Assembly (NCBI GenBank): GCA_914767715.1
Contig: OU612067.1
Span: 5,642,001 to 5,706,000, forward strand
DNA length: 64,000 bases
Reading direction: 5' to 3'
DNA from: Membranipora membranacea
Taxonomy: Eukaryota; Bryozoa; Gymnolaemata; Cheilostomatida; Membraniporidae
Shown here: positions 46,301 to 57,550 of the stretch, in pieces
How positions within the stretch are numbered: the stretch's first letter is position 1
How the letters are laid out: each line of letters starts with the position of its first letter
Notes under the pieces: generated by a model
Seen by the model: only the letters and a program-made list of their open reading frames with translations
Told to the model about the DNA's origin: nothing
Database searches by the model: none
Position numbers and translations under genes: made by a program

Positions 46301-49300
46301 TTAGTTCAACCAGGTCAAAATCTTTAAACACAGACCACTTGTAAACTTACTCTATGTGTAGCAAATTGTGCTGTGTGAGAGCATTATGGGTATCATGATG
46401 CCACATTCCCAAATATAACTGCAAAATAAGCACAATGTGTAGCTAACATTTTAATAAGGAATGTAAAATTATAACCAAATCAAGATGTGGTAGCATAGGT
46501 TTGTAGTAAGATGAGAATTGAAATAATGTGTGCATAGTAAAATTGCAGGCCGGTATGGTGGAGGGTAACGCCCACCAAACTTGATCTACGTTATTACAGG
46601 TCCCTATCATGTGTTTAGGCTTTGCGACACCCCCCCCCCCCCCACCCAGCAGTGTAATTTTGAAGTCTATCGGTAAATGATTTTGGGTTAGCTCAATGTG
46701 GCTCTGGCTTAGTCGTAAATAATCCTGATTGGTGGGTTTTTCTTTCCAGCATGATTTGCATCTTCTGGCTCAGTGTAGATAAGACCTGGCTGTCGTATGT
46801 CAACTTATTAGCATATGTATGTTATTTGGAGATTGATAAAATCTAGTCATAAGGGTCATGACACAAATCTGACGACCAGTCCAGATACTTAATAGCGAGA
46901 AATATTATGATTGTTATGTTGGACATTATCCTATAGGAGCTCATGGTGATAGATCCGAAGAGAAGGAAACATCCGATGGAGTTGGTGAAGCAAATCGTGG
47001 TATGTATCTGACTACTATAAACTAAACTTGTCTGTTAAAGGATAATCTTGTAAAACCTGGTTAAACTCTGAGGGTAATTAGCTTTGATGCACCCACATTC
47101 AATCATATCTTCTAAACTGGCTACATGTCTATCCTACAGGAATAACCCTTAATCTACGTACTGCTTTACAAGCAAGAGGTTTTCTGGGCGAAGTTATTTG
47201 GAGATACCATCATTTATTAGTTGTCTTCTCATGACACTGTGTCATCAGCGCAAGAGAATACAACTATTACATATAGCAACAATATAAGTTTCTTTTGCCA
47301 TTGTTACATTGGACACTGTCTTTTAGGAGCTGATGATGATGGATCGAACAGTGTCATTGAAGGAAATCAAGGTATGTATCTGACTACCATTAAACTTGTC
47401 TATAAAGGGATAATCTGGTTTATCTCTGGATAACTCCTGATTAAAGCTTTGATGAGGAAATGTTCGTTAACAGTCAGTGTGGGTAATATGAAGTTACAGT
47501 GTACAGGGCTAGCTTTGAGTATACTTGTAGGCCCAAATGCATCATTTATATTGAATTAGTGTTGTTCAAATAATGCGAACAAACGGTTGTAGAATGTGAA
47601 ATTATAACCAAATTAACCTGTGGTAGCATAGGTTTGTAGTAAGATGAGAATTGAAATAATGTTTGCATGGTAAAGTTGCAGGCCGGTATGATGGAGGGTG
47701 AAGCCCACCATACTTGATCTACATTATTACAGGTCCGTATCATGTGTTTAGGGTTTGCGACATACCCCCCCCCCTCCCAGCAGTGTAATTTCGAAATCTA
47801 TCGGTAAATGATTATGGGTTAGCTCAATGTGACTCTGCTTAGTCGTAAATAATCCTGATTGGTGGGTTTTTCCTTCTAGCATGATTTGCATCTTCTGACT
47901 CAGTGTAGATAAGACCTGGTTGTCGGTATGTCAACTTATTAGCATATGTACGTTATTTGGAGATTGATAAAATCTAGTCATAAGGGTCATCACACAAATC
48001 TGACGACCAGGCCAGATACTTAATAGCGAGGAATGTTATGATTGTTATGTAGGAGTTCATGGTGATAGATCCGAAGAAAAGGAAATATACGGCAGAGTTG
48101 GTGAAGCAAATCGTGGTATGTATCTGACTACTTATCCTGTTAGTCCTACTACTACTATATATTCTATCATTTTTACCGTAATCTAGTGGAAAATAAGTAC
48201 GCGCCTTATAGGGGGATGTGACTTTTTAGGGGTGGTGCAGTTCAGCTGGTGGGCACCGTGCCCAAATGCTGAGAACTTTTATAATTAGAATGACTAATGA
48301 CTAATGACACACGCAAATCATCAGGTACATAACAAATATTCGATAGAATCCTGCGTAACTTAAAATTCTGTTTCTAAATAACTGTGTTAGACCTTTCTTG
48401 CATTCCGACCAGCCGTTTGATGTCGGCAAGTACACATTGCGAGTCTAAAATAGACCTGTATCATCGTACTAGATTGAGAGTTTGCTTGAATTCTCATTGG
48501 CCTGTACTCTGTGTCGAATTAACAAAGGTGCTAAGAGTTGCCCCATATTATTTGTGAATGAGATTGACCTTGTTCAATACGCAAATTTTTGAAATATAGG
48601 AGAACAGCTTGACATTTGACATCTACTGAAGCGTTGATCGTCATTATCACTTATCACTCTAATTTATTGTAGGAGCAAGATATGAACTACGAGTGAGAAG
48701 GAGCCAGATTGCAGTAAGTTTTCTTTCTCTCGAATCCCCTGATCCGATTCACTGTATGGCTATTCGCAATTGTACATAGATTTGCAATATGCAGGAACAT
48801 CCTAAAGCCAGGGCCTCTAGTAATATGTGATGAAACAGCCAGGATTGTGTGATATGGTTATGAGATAAATATTGATGAATTATGTGATCTTTCATATGAA
48901 AAACCGCCATCATTTAAGCAAGGAGATTGCCAATCAACAGTTTGAACTTGACATGGTTTATTGAAGCAACTAACGAGCGAGTCAAGCGTTCAAGATAGAG
49001 TTGTCTACTTTCGGAAGCACCAATGCAATGCGGTTTGAGTTTAAAATCATTGTGGACATAGCACTAAGTGACATATTGTGAGATAATTGGCCATAATTAT
49101 ATGGAAAAACTCTAGCATATAAGGATGGCTGATAGCTTCAGTTCCATGACATCAACTTCCCATTCAAAGCTTTTGAACCTAGGCCATACCCAAACGATGG
49201 AAGGAGAAACCCACGAAACGTGACCTCTATATGACAAGTTTCTATCGTGTGTTTAGGGTTCATGACATGCCCCGATCAGCAGCATGATTTTGAAAGCTAT

Positions 49301-49793
49301 CGCTTTGTGATTTTGGGTTAGCTTAACATGGCTTTGGTTTAGTTATTAATCTTCATTGGCAGGTCTTTCCTTCTTGCATACCCAAACACCTGTTTTAGAA
49401 AATGCTGAACGTTGTAATGACTTTGACGACCTATAATGTTGTCCTAAGTATTACATTGAGATCCTAATGTATGCAGTTGGTAGTTATATGTGGCGGCCAG
49501 AATGTAAAATAGCTTCTAAGGTGTACAGGTTATACAAATCTCTACGGATTCACGTTTTGTAATTACTGTTGGCAATATATGTGTGTTAAGTAGAACTGAA
49601 CTACAGTGAACCCTTTCCACCGTGATTCAGTTGATTGTGACGGACAATTTTTCTGTGAATACCAAACAACTTGACATTTGACATGAACGCCTGTTAACCT
49701 GGGCTAGTTGATTTATGAAAAGAGAAGATAGTATATGGATAATTGTTCTTTTAATTTTAGAATGATGCGAAGAAGAGAAGAAGAACCCTTTGA
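37356..49793 (+). CDS. Unrecognised 11-exon gene carried inside the composite element (5' end not found)
   Basis: Eleven exons with AG acceptors and GT donors chain without a phase error to a TGA: 37356-37489, 38223-38496, 39997-40029, 40364-40458, 45651-45739, 46012-46098, 46937-46999, 47327-47371, 48053-48115, 48673-48713 and 49761-49793. They total 957 nt (318 codons plus stop). The first exon (IDSAFKKRVVSFYTGAGEAD) follows a TAG that is both the end of the left TIR and a possible splice acceptor, so the true start lies upstream or the gene is truncated. Exon 2 (91 codons) contains PEARKCAWGFLQAIPP and QDRWALIREAKEML and looks helical. Exons 7-9 are small duplicated exons. The end KKRRRTL is nuclear-signal-like. 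No transposase or known domain is recognised; the short exons make parts of the model tentative. Confidence 0.55.
38737..38816. repeat. 20-bp tandem repeat, 4 copies
   Basis: Four copies of ACAACATGAGGGTCATGTTC, the third with two changes. It lies inside the composite element, in an intron of its gene. Each unit has a partial internal palindrome (AACATGA..TCATGTT). Confidence 0.85.
39214..39614. mobile_element. About 400-bp MITE inside the composite element
   Basis: GGTACAAGGCTGGTGGCAGG at the left is repeated in inverse at the right (CCTGCCACCAGCCTTGTACC). The arms are about 27 bp and the interior is non-coding. It lies in an intron of the carried gene. Confidence 0.7.
39780..39850. repeat. 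C-run dispersed repeat
   Basis: A run of about 16 C followed by CAGCATCACGATTTTGAAAG is related to segments near 46.63, 47.77 and 49.27 kb that share the downstream GTTAGCT..CTTAGT block. It is a dispersed repeat of unknown type. Confidence 0.5.
40893..44784 (+). pseudogene. Ty3/gypsy retrotransposon, decayed and missing its 3' end
   Basis: In order: a putative 5' LTR of about 150 bp (40893-41043, TG..CA); a TGGCGACGAGGATG primer-site-like sequence at about 41047; gag from 41400 (MDARGPEKFDPEG); two zinc knuckles near 42058-42170 (CYRCGSTEH and CRKCGKMDH); protease DSGSDSN near 42340; reverse transcriptase 42680-43560 with NMSDDIIVHG; RNase H near 43700-43960; and integrase 44100-44784 with HHCC, the D, D, E residues and GEVERQN. 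The [I/M]SDD form of the RT motif is usual in K02A2.6-like metazoan gypsy elements, so it is not damage by itself. Several frameshifts and stops divide it. The integrase C-terminus and 3' LTR are absent. It is nested in the intron 40459-45650 of the carried gene. Confidence 0.85.
45000..45375 (+). pseudogene. C-terminal fragment of a LINE ORF2
   Basis: From about 45030: RRILKLRWFHKTSNKDLLEK, then RRWPYLGQTLRRMDSS and GKTLPGRPKETWRRVV, with the usual Trp-rich end. This is the conserved tail of endonuclease-reverse-transcriptase LINEs, plus strand. It follows the truncated gypsy integrase by about 250 bp; its N-terminal parts are missing. Confidence 0.8.
46460..48134. repeat. 1.13-kb tandem duplication with small duplicated exons
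   Basis: 46460-47014 and 47591-48134 are clearly similar throughout, including a GTGGTAGCATAGGTTTGTAG block, a C run, and an exon (46937-46999 and 48053-48115) reading HGDRSEEKE and ending GEANRG. A third, shorter related exon (47327-47371, DDDGSNSVIEGNQG) lies between. All three have class 1-1 phase. A more diverged non-exonic copy of the C-run block is at 49170-49400. Confidence 0.8.
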
Positions 49794-50335
49794 ACTTCAC
49801 ATAACAGGAGCGTTCATTAATACATAAATACATAAATACATGAAAATAAAGCTTATGATCAAATCTGATAAACGTTTATTACTATGACAGCTCACTGTCG
49901 GCCTAGTAATCTGATTTTTAATACTTATCCCTCGCCTTTGCTGCCACATATTATACTCCTCCATACTCTCACATTTTATAGGGACAGGGACCAGAACTAC
50001 CGTTACTTCTTATAGTAATGTAACATAATTGTAATGAGCAGAAGAAATGATTGGAAGTAATTCTGGGACCACTAACCGTTGATAACTGTGATTATGGTTG
50101 AAGTGAAGGAATTTCAGGGACAGTAAAATAGTGGTGCGCTTAGATGATGATGCAACAAGTTTAACCTCTTGAATAAAGCCCAAGAATAATAATGAACTTA
50201 AATTGCCACCCTGCCTGGTCATATTTCTGCTAGCATTGGCAGCCTATTGACAAAAATCTATTTTATGGCTGGACATAGCTTTATAGCTGATATCCATATT
50301 TGCCTGAGATCAATTTTCGGCCACAATGTTTTGAA

Positions 50336-51356
50336 CGCTGAGCGCAGGGGTGCGGTATTGCGACCCTATAATTTAGGCTATTATATATTAACCTTAGTGT
50401 ATTTTTTCGCCTAAATATTTTCAAGTTCTCAGAAGGCTGAGCGCAAGAGTGCGGTTGGTGCGACCCTCTAAATTTGGCTATTATATATTAACCTCAGTAT
50501 ATTTTTTCGCCTAAATATTTTCAACCTCTCAGAAGGCTGAGCGCAAGAGTGCGGTTGGTGCGACCCTCTAAATTTGGCTATTATATATTAACCTCAGTGT
50601 ATTTTTTCGCCTAAATATTTTCAACCTCTCAGAAGGCTGAGCGCAAGAGTGCGGTTGGTGCGACCCTCTAAATTTGGCTATTATATATTAATTAACCTTA
50701 GCGTATTTTTTTGCCTAAATATTTTCAACCTCACAGAAGGCTGAGCGCACAAGTGCGGTTGGTGTGACCCTCTAATTTTGGCTATTAAATGTTAACCTCA
50801 GTGTATTTTTTTGCCTAAATATTTTCAACCTCTCAGAAGGCTGAGCGAACAAGTGCGGTTGGTGCGACCCTCTAAATTTGGCTATTATATATTAACCTCA
50901 GTGTATTTTTTCGCCTAAATATTTTCCACCTCTCAGAAGGCTGAGCGCACGAGTGCGGTTGGTGCGACCCTCTAAATTTAGCTATCACATATTAACCTCA
51001 TTAGTTTACTTTATCGCCTAAATATTTTCAGCTTTACAGGAGGCTGAGCACTGGATTGCGGTTGGTGCAACCCTCTAAATTTAGCTATTATATATTAACC
51101 TTATCAGTGTACATTTTTGCCTAAATATTTTCAGCCTATACCTTTTTTTAAATTAGCGCAATTTATGCCCTGAATAATTTCAGCCACTCAAAAAACTCAC
51201 CGATAAGTGGTATCTGTAAACGATACTTTTGGCGTTACAGTAGCTCTCGCGCACAAAAAAAGTTTACCCGCTGTGTTCCGTTACGCAAAAGAATTAGATG
51301 CGATTAAGATCAGATTAGAAGGACCTATTCCAAAATGGTAGGTTTTTCCTTCTTGC
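50336..51356. repeat. Right terminal inverted repeat, 8 tandem subunits
   Basis: Eight units of 100-105 bp, recognised by CCTAAATATTTTCA starting near 50410, 50510, 50610, 50713, 50813, 50913, 51017 and 51120, are followed by a unique 220-bp end that terminates in CCTTCTTGC. The arm is the reverse complement of the left TIR but has two more units, so the arrays have diverged in copy number. Confidence 0.9.
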
Positions 51357-52017
51357 GGTCACAATTGTGTGTGATACATATCTCCTGATGTATCTCGTCT
51401 GAGGAGGCTCTGATTATGACTTTTGCTGATAAGGATGATTGCCTAGAATGAAGTTAACAGAGAATAGATCAAGATGATTATTCGTATGGGGGGGGGGGGC
51501 AGGTCATAGGGGCACAAATAGTCGGTACAAAGAAGAGAAGGACCTTTGATTGAGATTTGTTTTGTTTAAATACATAGTAGAAAATGATGTAATAAGAAGC
51601 CATATTCATTTCACCGAAATCGGCTTTGAATTGTACTAGGTAAGCTCTGGAATGAAATGACCAGAGTCGAAGATCCAGTGTATGCCCGGCGTAACAGTCA
51701 GGTATCACTGACATTTTGTTGCCACATTTTCAATCTGGACTTACTAAATTCAAAACTCAGATAATTACTTTTGTTCACCATATGCTTCACTTGAATATTT
51801 TATTTGATGAGTACGATATCAGTATATTCAAAAACTTCAATGAAAGAAATAACTTCAAAACGAATGTGTCGCATAAGGACTATTGATGACTCTTTTAAGG
51901 ACAACCCTCTCCCCCAAACACAAGTAGTTATTAAAACACTTGCTCAATATAAATGCGTGCGTGTAGTGTGTAAAGCTGTAACTAGAGAGCACACGACAAC
52001 GCTTTATTTTCACCTAG

Positions 52018-52163
52018 GACCTGATGAAGTACTCAATACAGCTAAGTGCTGGACTTAATCACATAGGGGACCTAGGACGGAGTAGCGTGACCATAAAGAG
52101 TAGTGTACAATGAACTTAGATCAAGAGCCGGATAACCTAAGGGTTTTCCAGGAGGAGTTTGCC
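52018..52163 (+). pseudogene. Copy of exon 2 with a 17-bp internal duplication; downstream intron is the empty site
   Basis: A CACCTAG acceptor is followed by DLMKYSIQLSAGLNHIGDLG, closer to exon 2 than the other copies. A 17-bp duplication near 52105 shifts the frame into TGA. The GTAAGG donor is followed by an intron in which ATTACAATTATG aligns across the insertion point of the 14.85-kb element, uninterrupted. Confidence 0.75.
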
Positions 52164-52405
52164 GTAAGGTTATATTAAGATTACAATTATGTGTCCTACA
52201 TAATATCTCCTGATCTAACTTGTCTGAAGAGGCTCTGACTATGTTCATTCCTGCCATACTTTAATGATTTACTGCACCATGCACTCTTATGCACCAATTG
52301 GATGTTTATATTCCTTTCAATCATACCACTAACTGTTGCAAGTCAAAATCGTGCACATATTTTTTTGGGAAAAAAGTACACAATAACACATCAATTTCAT
52401 CTAAG

Positions 52406-52510
52406 ATCTCATTACGATAACAATCCAACTTAGTGCTGGACTCAACCATGTCGGTGACATGGAAAGGAATAGTGAGCCAATGAATTTGCAACAGATTTGG
52501 ACAATTGTAG
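52406..52510 (+). pseudogene. Third copy of exon 2, truncated
   Basis: It reads TIQLSAGLNHVGDMERNSEP and then loses similarity before the LENLRVF part. The acceptor is CATCTAAG. Confidence 0.55.
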
Positions 52511-55500
52511 CTAGGCTAGGTGACGAGTATCTTCCTGCAACAAAAGAAGAGACAACTGCACAAAGCTGCTAGGACAGGCTAGACACAAAAAACTAGTATT
52601 TCTCATCAGAAAATTCTGGTTTTGCCAGTAGTGTTAGGGTGCTTAACGTTTTAACACGCTCAAGATCCAAGCCATATGTATTACATGTATATGTTAAATG
52701 TGTCAACAGATAATCTTTACTGCCGTTGGTCGACATTTATATTTATGTTTTATTATGGATCTTTTTTATATCAGAAACTACCCTCTGTATGAAAATTCTG
52801 TAAGTTACAATACTTTCTATAACAAATTGTATGAATATTTTTATTTAAGATTAAAGTTATATTTAAACAGAATCAAATATCATGAAAATGCACACTCCTG
52901 CCAAACCCAGTAAACACAGCTATGGAACATTATTGTGCATTAAACCAACAGCAATGGGAACTAATATAGTCACCTTTAATCTCATTTAATTTACTAGATT
53001 ACTGTTTACATGTATTTAGATAGACCCTGCTATATTAATTCACTATTTACACAATAAAATTGGTTTTTTTACACTATATTGGCAGTCTATTTCATTCCAG
53101 TAGCAGGATGTTTTCTACATCTGCCGAAAAAAAGACGAAAAGGAAAAAGGAAAGCTCGAGAATGAATATAAGTTAAAATGAAGATTATAATTGAAGATTG
53201 TAATGAAGATAAGAATTGTTATATTATAATTAATTTTACAGTGGGTTCTTATGAGTAGATGTATGTCATCGAACGCTGTGTGCAATCATACCTGCTGTAT
53301 TAGATGTACTCGATCATCAACCTATCAATATTGTGAGTTTTTGTTTCAGGTGTATTTACTAATTAAATGAATCAATATTTTCTCCATTTTAATGACTCTC
53401 ATCTATAGTGAGGAAAAATAATAATTTTTACATACTCCAAGAATTTTATTTGATTAAATCTGAGTGTAAGAATTTTCTTATAACCTTGACACAAGTATCG
53501 CCGTTTTGTTAAAAAGATCCACTAAAAAGACAAAGAATAAATGGTACAATTTTCGGATACAGTTCCTCAGAATTTTACAAATTGATCATGGAAAGCTGTG
53601 GTACATAACCTAGCAGTACTATCCCAACACTCTTGTGTGTATCATAACATCATCTTAATGCACTCACTCACCACCAATCTAGACTCTTTGTATTTCATAT
53701 AATTTGAGACCATAACAAAAAAAAAGACAACACCCAGAGGGAGTGGATTGATGATTGGAAAGTCTCAATCCTGTTTGTCTTCCAATGCAATAAGCTGATT
53801 AATGAGTGGATATGCAGCCTTGCATGTGGGTCTCACTGATTTGGATTGTTGTGGATTAAACAGATAGTGCCTGTATTCTCTTTGTTACCAATAACCTAGT
53901 TAGAGCCAGCAGCTGGATGGATCTTGACATAACATTATTAACTTTTAATGAGAAGTCAGCCGCCGGACAAAAGCCTTTATGCCGTAACAAATTACCTGTT
54001 GTTTACCAAGCATCTTTACCCAAGAAAATATTATGTAAAACTTTTATCTTATAGTTCACCAAATGACTTGATCCATTGTGATAAAGCTCCACGCCAATTA
54101 GAACTGGAGGTATCCTGCAAGAATTATGTTGTTATTTGACCATTATATGTAATTAGTACCTTTTGATTGTGTGCCCATGCTGACCTGGTGTTGTGACCGC
54201 TGCCTATATAAATGAGAACTTTTATATTCAGTAAGTTAGTTAGTTAGTTGAGTTTTACACTTGCAGTTAGTTGAGTTTGGACTTATGCAATTTTTATTGC
54301 GTTTCAACTTTGACTTTTCATAGACATAAAATAAAGTATTTTAGAGAGTTTTCAATAACTGGGCTTATCAATTGTGCAGGTTGAGTTAATGGTAAATTTG
54401 GACATCTATTGAGTTAGTGGTAATTATGATACAACACAGACCATTAATAATTGATATCTACCCTTTATCTTTAAAAAGGGCTGCTCTGGTAGCATCTACA
54501 TAAGTAGTCGTCATGGACAGTCACCATGCTACCATCAGGTAGAAACCAACATGGATATTGAACTTGTTGGTGATGGAGAGGAAGTAATGGATGAGGAAGC
54601 ACTTGGTGATGCAGTTCACACCACCAACTATTGAGTATCTTTGATACGGGGAGAAGCATACTTTTTTTTTCTTCTTTTTTTTTAACACTTTTGTTGGCAG
54701 TCTACTTCATTCCAGTAGCGGAATGTTTGCCGAATAGTGCCGAAAAAAAAGGAAAAGGAAAATAGGAAAAAAAAGGGAAAGCTTGAGAATGAAGATGAGT
54801 TAAAATGTTTCAGCAGTGAGGTGGAAATAAATAACTTAACCTATTTAACATCACAGTATAAACTGTTAAATATTCTGATTCCTTCAATGGTGGTGGACAC
54901 ACAAACAAGTCCATTTTGCATCATATAAATAGCATGATCAACCCATTTTGTAAAACTGCATACACAGAGATGAACAAAATTTCGTATTTTCGATATTCTG
55001 GCAACCCTTTTTTACTACCTCTCAGATTATTTACACTGCTCAATTTGTTGCCACACTTCAAACTGGAGTTGACAAGTTTAAAGCAGGGATTTCTCATTCA
55101 AAACCCAGATAATTACCTCTGTTCACCATTTGCTTCACTTCTATTTGCAATTTTGGGGTACGATTACATTGAACAAACCAAAATACTGATATATTCAGCC
55201 GACCACCATGTGAGATCCCTCAGAGCTCTGTGGCCTAGTAATAATATTACATAAATTGTTCTGTACCATATCCAAAATCTTCACTTAGAGAGTAAACTGC
55301 AAAACGAATGTATTGCATTGAGACTGTGGATGACTCACTTAAAGACAGATCCCCTCCCCCAACCAAAAGAAGATATTAAAATACTTGCTCAAGATAAATG
55401 TGATGGCTATAGCAAAGCTCTGACTGCCATCTGCTCACTATAATCCACTGGAGCAGCCCCTCACTTTGAAGAACACAATGCTTTCAGCCGTAATTTTCCT

Positions 55501-55616
55501 CCTGGTAAGATGAGCTGATTACATTAGTATAATTACGGCTCTTGGTGAGATGTGTGATGTAAAGCTATTATTTGACAATATTATATTATATTCATTCACA
55601 TTTTATTTTATTCAAG

Positions 55617-55690
55617 GATCTGCTTCTCATAACAGCTTGGTGCTGGTCTCAGTCATCTCCGAGACTAGAGCAGGAATATTGTATCAAGCT
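55617..55690 (+). pseudogene. Fourth copy of exon 2, remnant
   Basis: After TTATTCAAG, the DNA GCTTGGTGCTGGTCTCAGTC resembles the SAGLDHVGD codons but is frameshifted. It corresponds in the tandem duplication to the copy at 52406. Confidence 0.45.
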
Positions 55691-56575
55691 CCTTGAATAA
55701 AAAAATCAAAACGATCATTCTGACTCTTGTTGGGGCGTGCTGTGTTAAGCTGGAAATAGAGAGTACACAATCACATTTTTATCCTTTAATATGGATCTTT
55801 TTTTATGTCATAAACCACCCTCTGTATGAAACAGGAACTGTAAATAAAAACAACTTCTATAAAATTATTGTATACATATTTTTGTTTAAGACTGAGTTAA
55901 TATTTAAATTGAATCAATTCAACATGATAATGCATATACATGCACTCTTGCCAAACCCAGTAAAAACAGCTATGGAAAATTATTGAACATTAAACCAACA
56001 ACGTTGGGAACTTTCTTAGTCACCTTTAATCTCATGGAATTTGGAAAATTACCATTTACATGTATTCGTATAAATGCTGCTCATAATTCATATATTAAAT
56101 CTCTATGTACTCAATAATATTGTCAGATCATAATTAATTTTCCAGTGGATTCCTACGAGCTGGTTTATGTCATCCAATGCTATTAAAAATCACAACCGCT
56201 GTATTAGGTGTATCGATCATAGGCTTATTAAAAATTGTGAGTTTTTGCTCCAGATAATTTCATTAAATGTATAAATTCATATTTTCACAACTCTAATGAC
56301 GCTCATTTATGATCACAGATCGTGAAAAAATGATCCTTTTCAAATATTCCATGAATTTCGTTTTGTGAATTATGTGTGCAAAAATTCCCTTATAATGGCG
56401 AAACATGTATAGCCAAACACCCACCATATATAATGTTGCATTTCACCATGATATTCAATACCAGTTTTATTCATAATTTTGCCGGCAAGCATAATTATTA
56501 TATTTAGGATTTAATATGTATATATGCAAATCAAACACCAAACAAGCTTTAAAATATATTTTAATGTTATTGCAG

Positions 56576-57003
56576 AGTGTGAGGAAACCCTCAGCAGTTT
56601 CTCATCTCGATCTAAGTTACATTTTCAATGCAAAGTGTTAGGTGAGCCTGATTGGATGTTTTCACTGTCTCCTTTAATTATCAACAAACGTAACTCAGGT
56701 AGAAACACAGGTAAGAGAGGGAGTGAGGATCAGATAGAGACTGAGTATGATGGTGACAGCGAGGCGGAGTATAGCCGTGACAGGGAGGACAGTGACGACA
56801 GTGGGTTGGAGCGAAGTTTAGAATTCGAAAATGTTGAAAAATATGAGAGGAGATCAATTGCAGACCTGTTACTGTTTTTGAAAAACTCTCTTAGTAAAAA
56901 TAACATAAAATTCTCAGTCTTCGAAGGAAACATTTTTCTGGCACTCACAGCCTGCGATAGGAAAGAAGGCAATGGAGAATGTAAGCACAAAATATTTCCA
57001 TGA
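56576..57003 (+). pseudogene. Exon-11-like open exon with an acidic SED-rich end
   Basis: After a GTTATTGCAG acceptor the frame reads ECEETLSSFSSRSKL, continues into QIETEYDGDSEAEYSRD and DSDDSGLERSL, and runs open to a TGA at 57001. It is the longest intact piece of the plus-strand paralogue cluster. Related but broken copies lie at about 30.2 and 63.7 kb. It may be a terminal exon of a surviving paralogue, but no upstream exon chain can be built. Confidence 0.5.
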
Positions 57004-57180
57004 AATATTTTGTGCGAGGAGGGAATGTTGCAGTGCAGTCTTGTTAAGGTAGTAGTCAACATGGCAATGTCTTGTTAGAATGATTGATTACATTAGTAGT
57101 CAGGATATGACAGCCATAGCATTCTATGCAATAGTATTTACACTCTCTGGCATCAAAACATTTAAAAGGTAGAGAAGGTT

Positions 57181-57550
57181 TTTTCAACAAGACATCATGT
57201 TACTATCCATCCAACATTTGGGTTGACTGTACTAGATTGCCTATTATTTTACTTTCTGTGTTAAGATTTCCCTCTTGACGAATGGCAATAGTCCTCTTCA
57301 TCTACAACCAATTGCTGTCGCTTTCATACACAGATAGACATCACTGTAAACAAGCGATTTTGCTAAAATGTTCGCCACCATACTTTATACTGACAAAGTT
57401 TGTTTCGGCAAGATGAGGAGGATTATGGCTGGAATGGTTGTTTGTGAATGAATGTGGTCGTCAAGGATGGGAATAGTGATAATTTGCCTAAAATAAGCGA
57501 CGACTTGTTCATGGTAAGCTTTTGAATGCCTTGGCAGCAGTGAAGAGTCC
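57181..57550. repeat. Segmental duplicate of 62440-62775
   Basis: The segment shares GTAAACAAGCGA, GGGAATAGTGATAATTT-like and AGCTTTTGAATGCC blocks, in the same order and orientation, with 62440-62775. The two copies bracket the copia element, with about 5.2 kb between them. It is non-coding. Confidence 0.7.

Larger units (their letters stand above)
36508..51356. mobile_element. 14.85-kb foldback/Mutator-like composite transposon with tandem-repeat TIRs
   Basis: The termini are perfect inverse copies beginning GCAAGAAGGAAAAACCTACC, and are flanked on both sides by the 9-bp direct repeat GGTCACAAT (36499-36507 and 51357-51365). Joining the flanks recreates the intron that follows exon 2, as still seen in paralogous copies at about 52164-52245 and 25955-26030. 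The inverted repeats are 848 bp (left) and 1021 bp (right); each has a 220-bp unique end and then about 102-bp tandem units. A 9-bp duplication with long TIRs fits Foldback and Mutator-like elements; Polinton/Maverick would give 6 bp. Inside are a spliced gene of unknown family, a gypsy remnant, a LINE tail and smaller repeats. No transposase was recognised, so it may be mobilised in trans. Confidence 0.85.

Noticed and set aside
36508-51356. Polinton/Maverick or giant-virus-like element
   Set aside because: Size and long TIRs fit, but the target duplication is 9 bp rather than 6, and no polymerase B, packaging ATPase, capsid or retroviral-type integrase of its own was seen.
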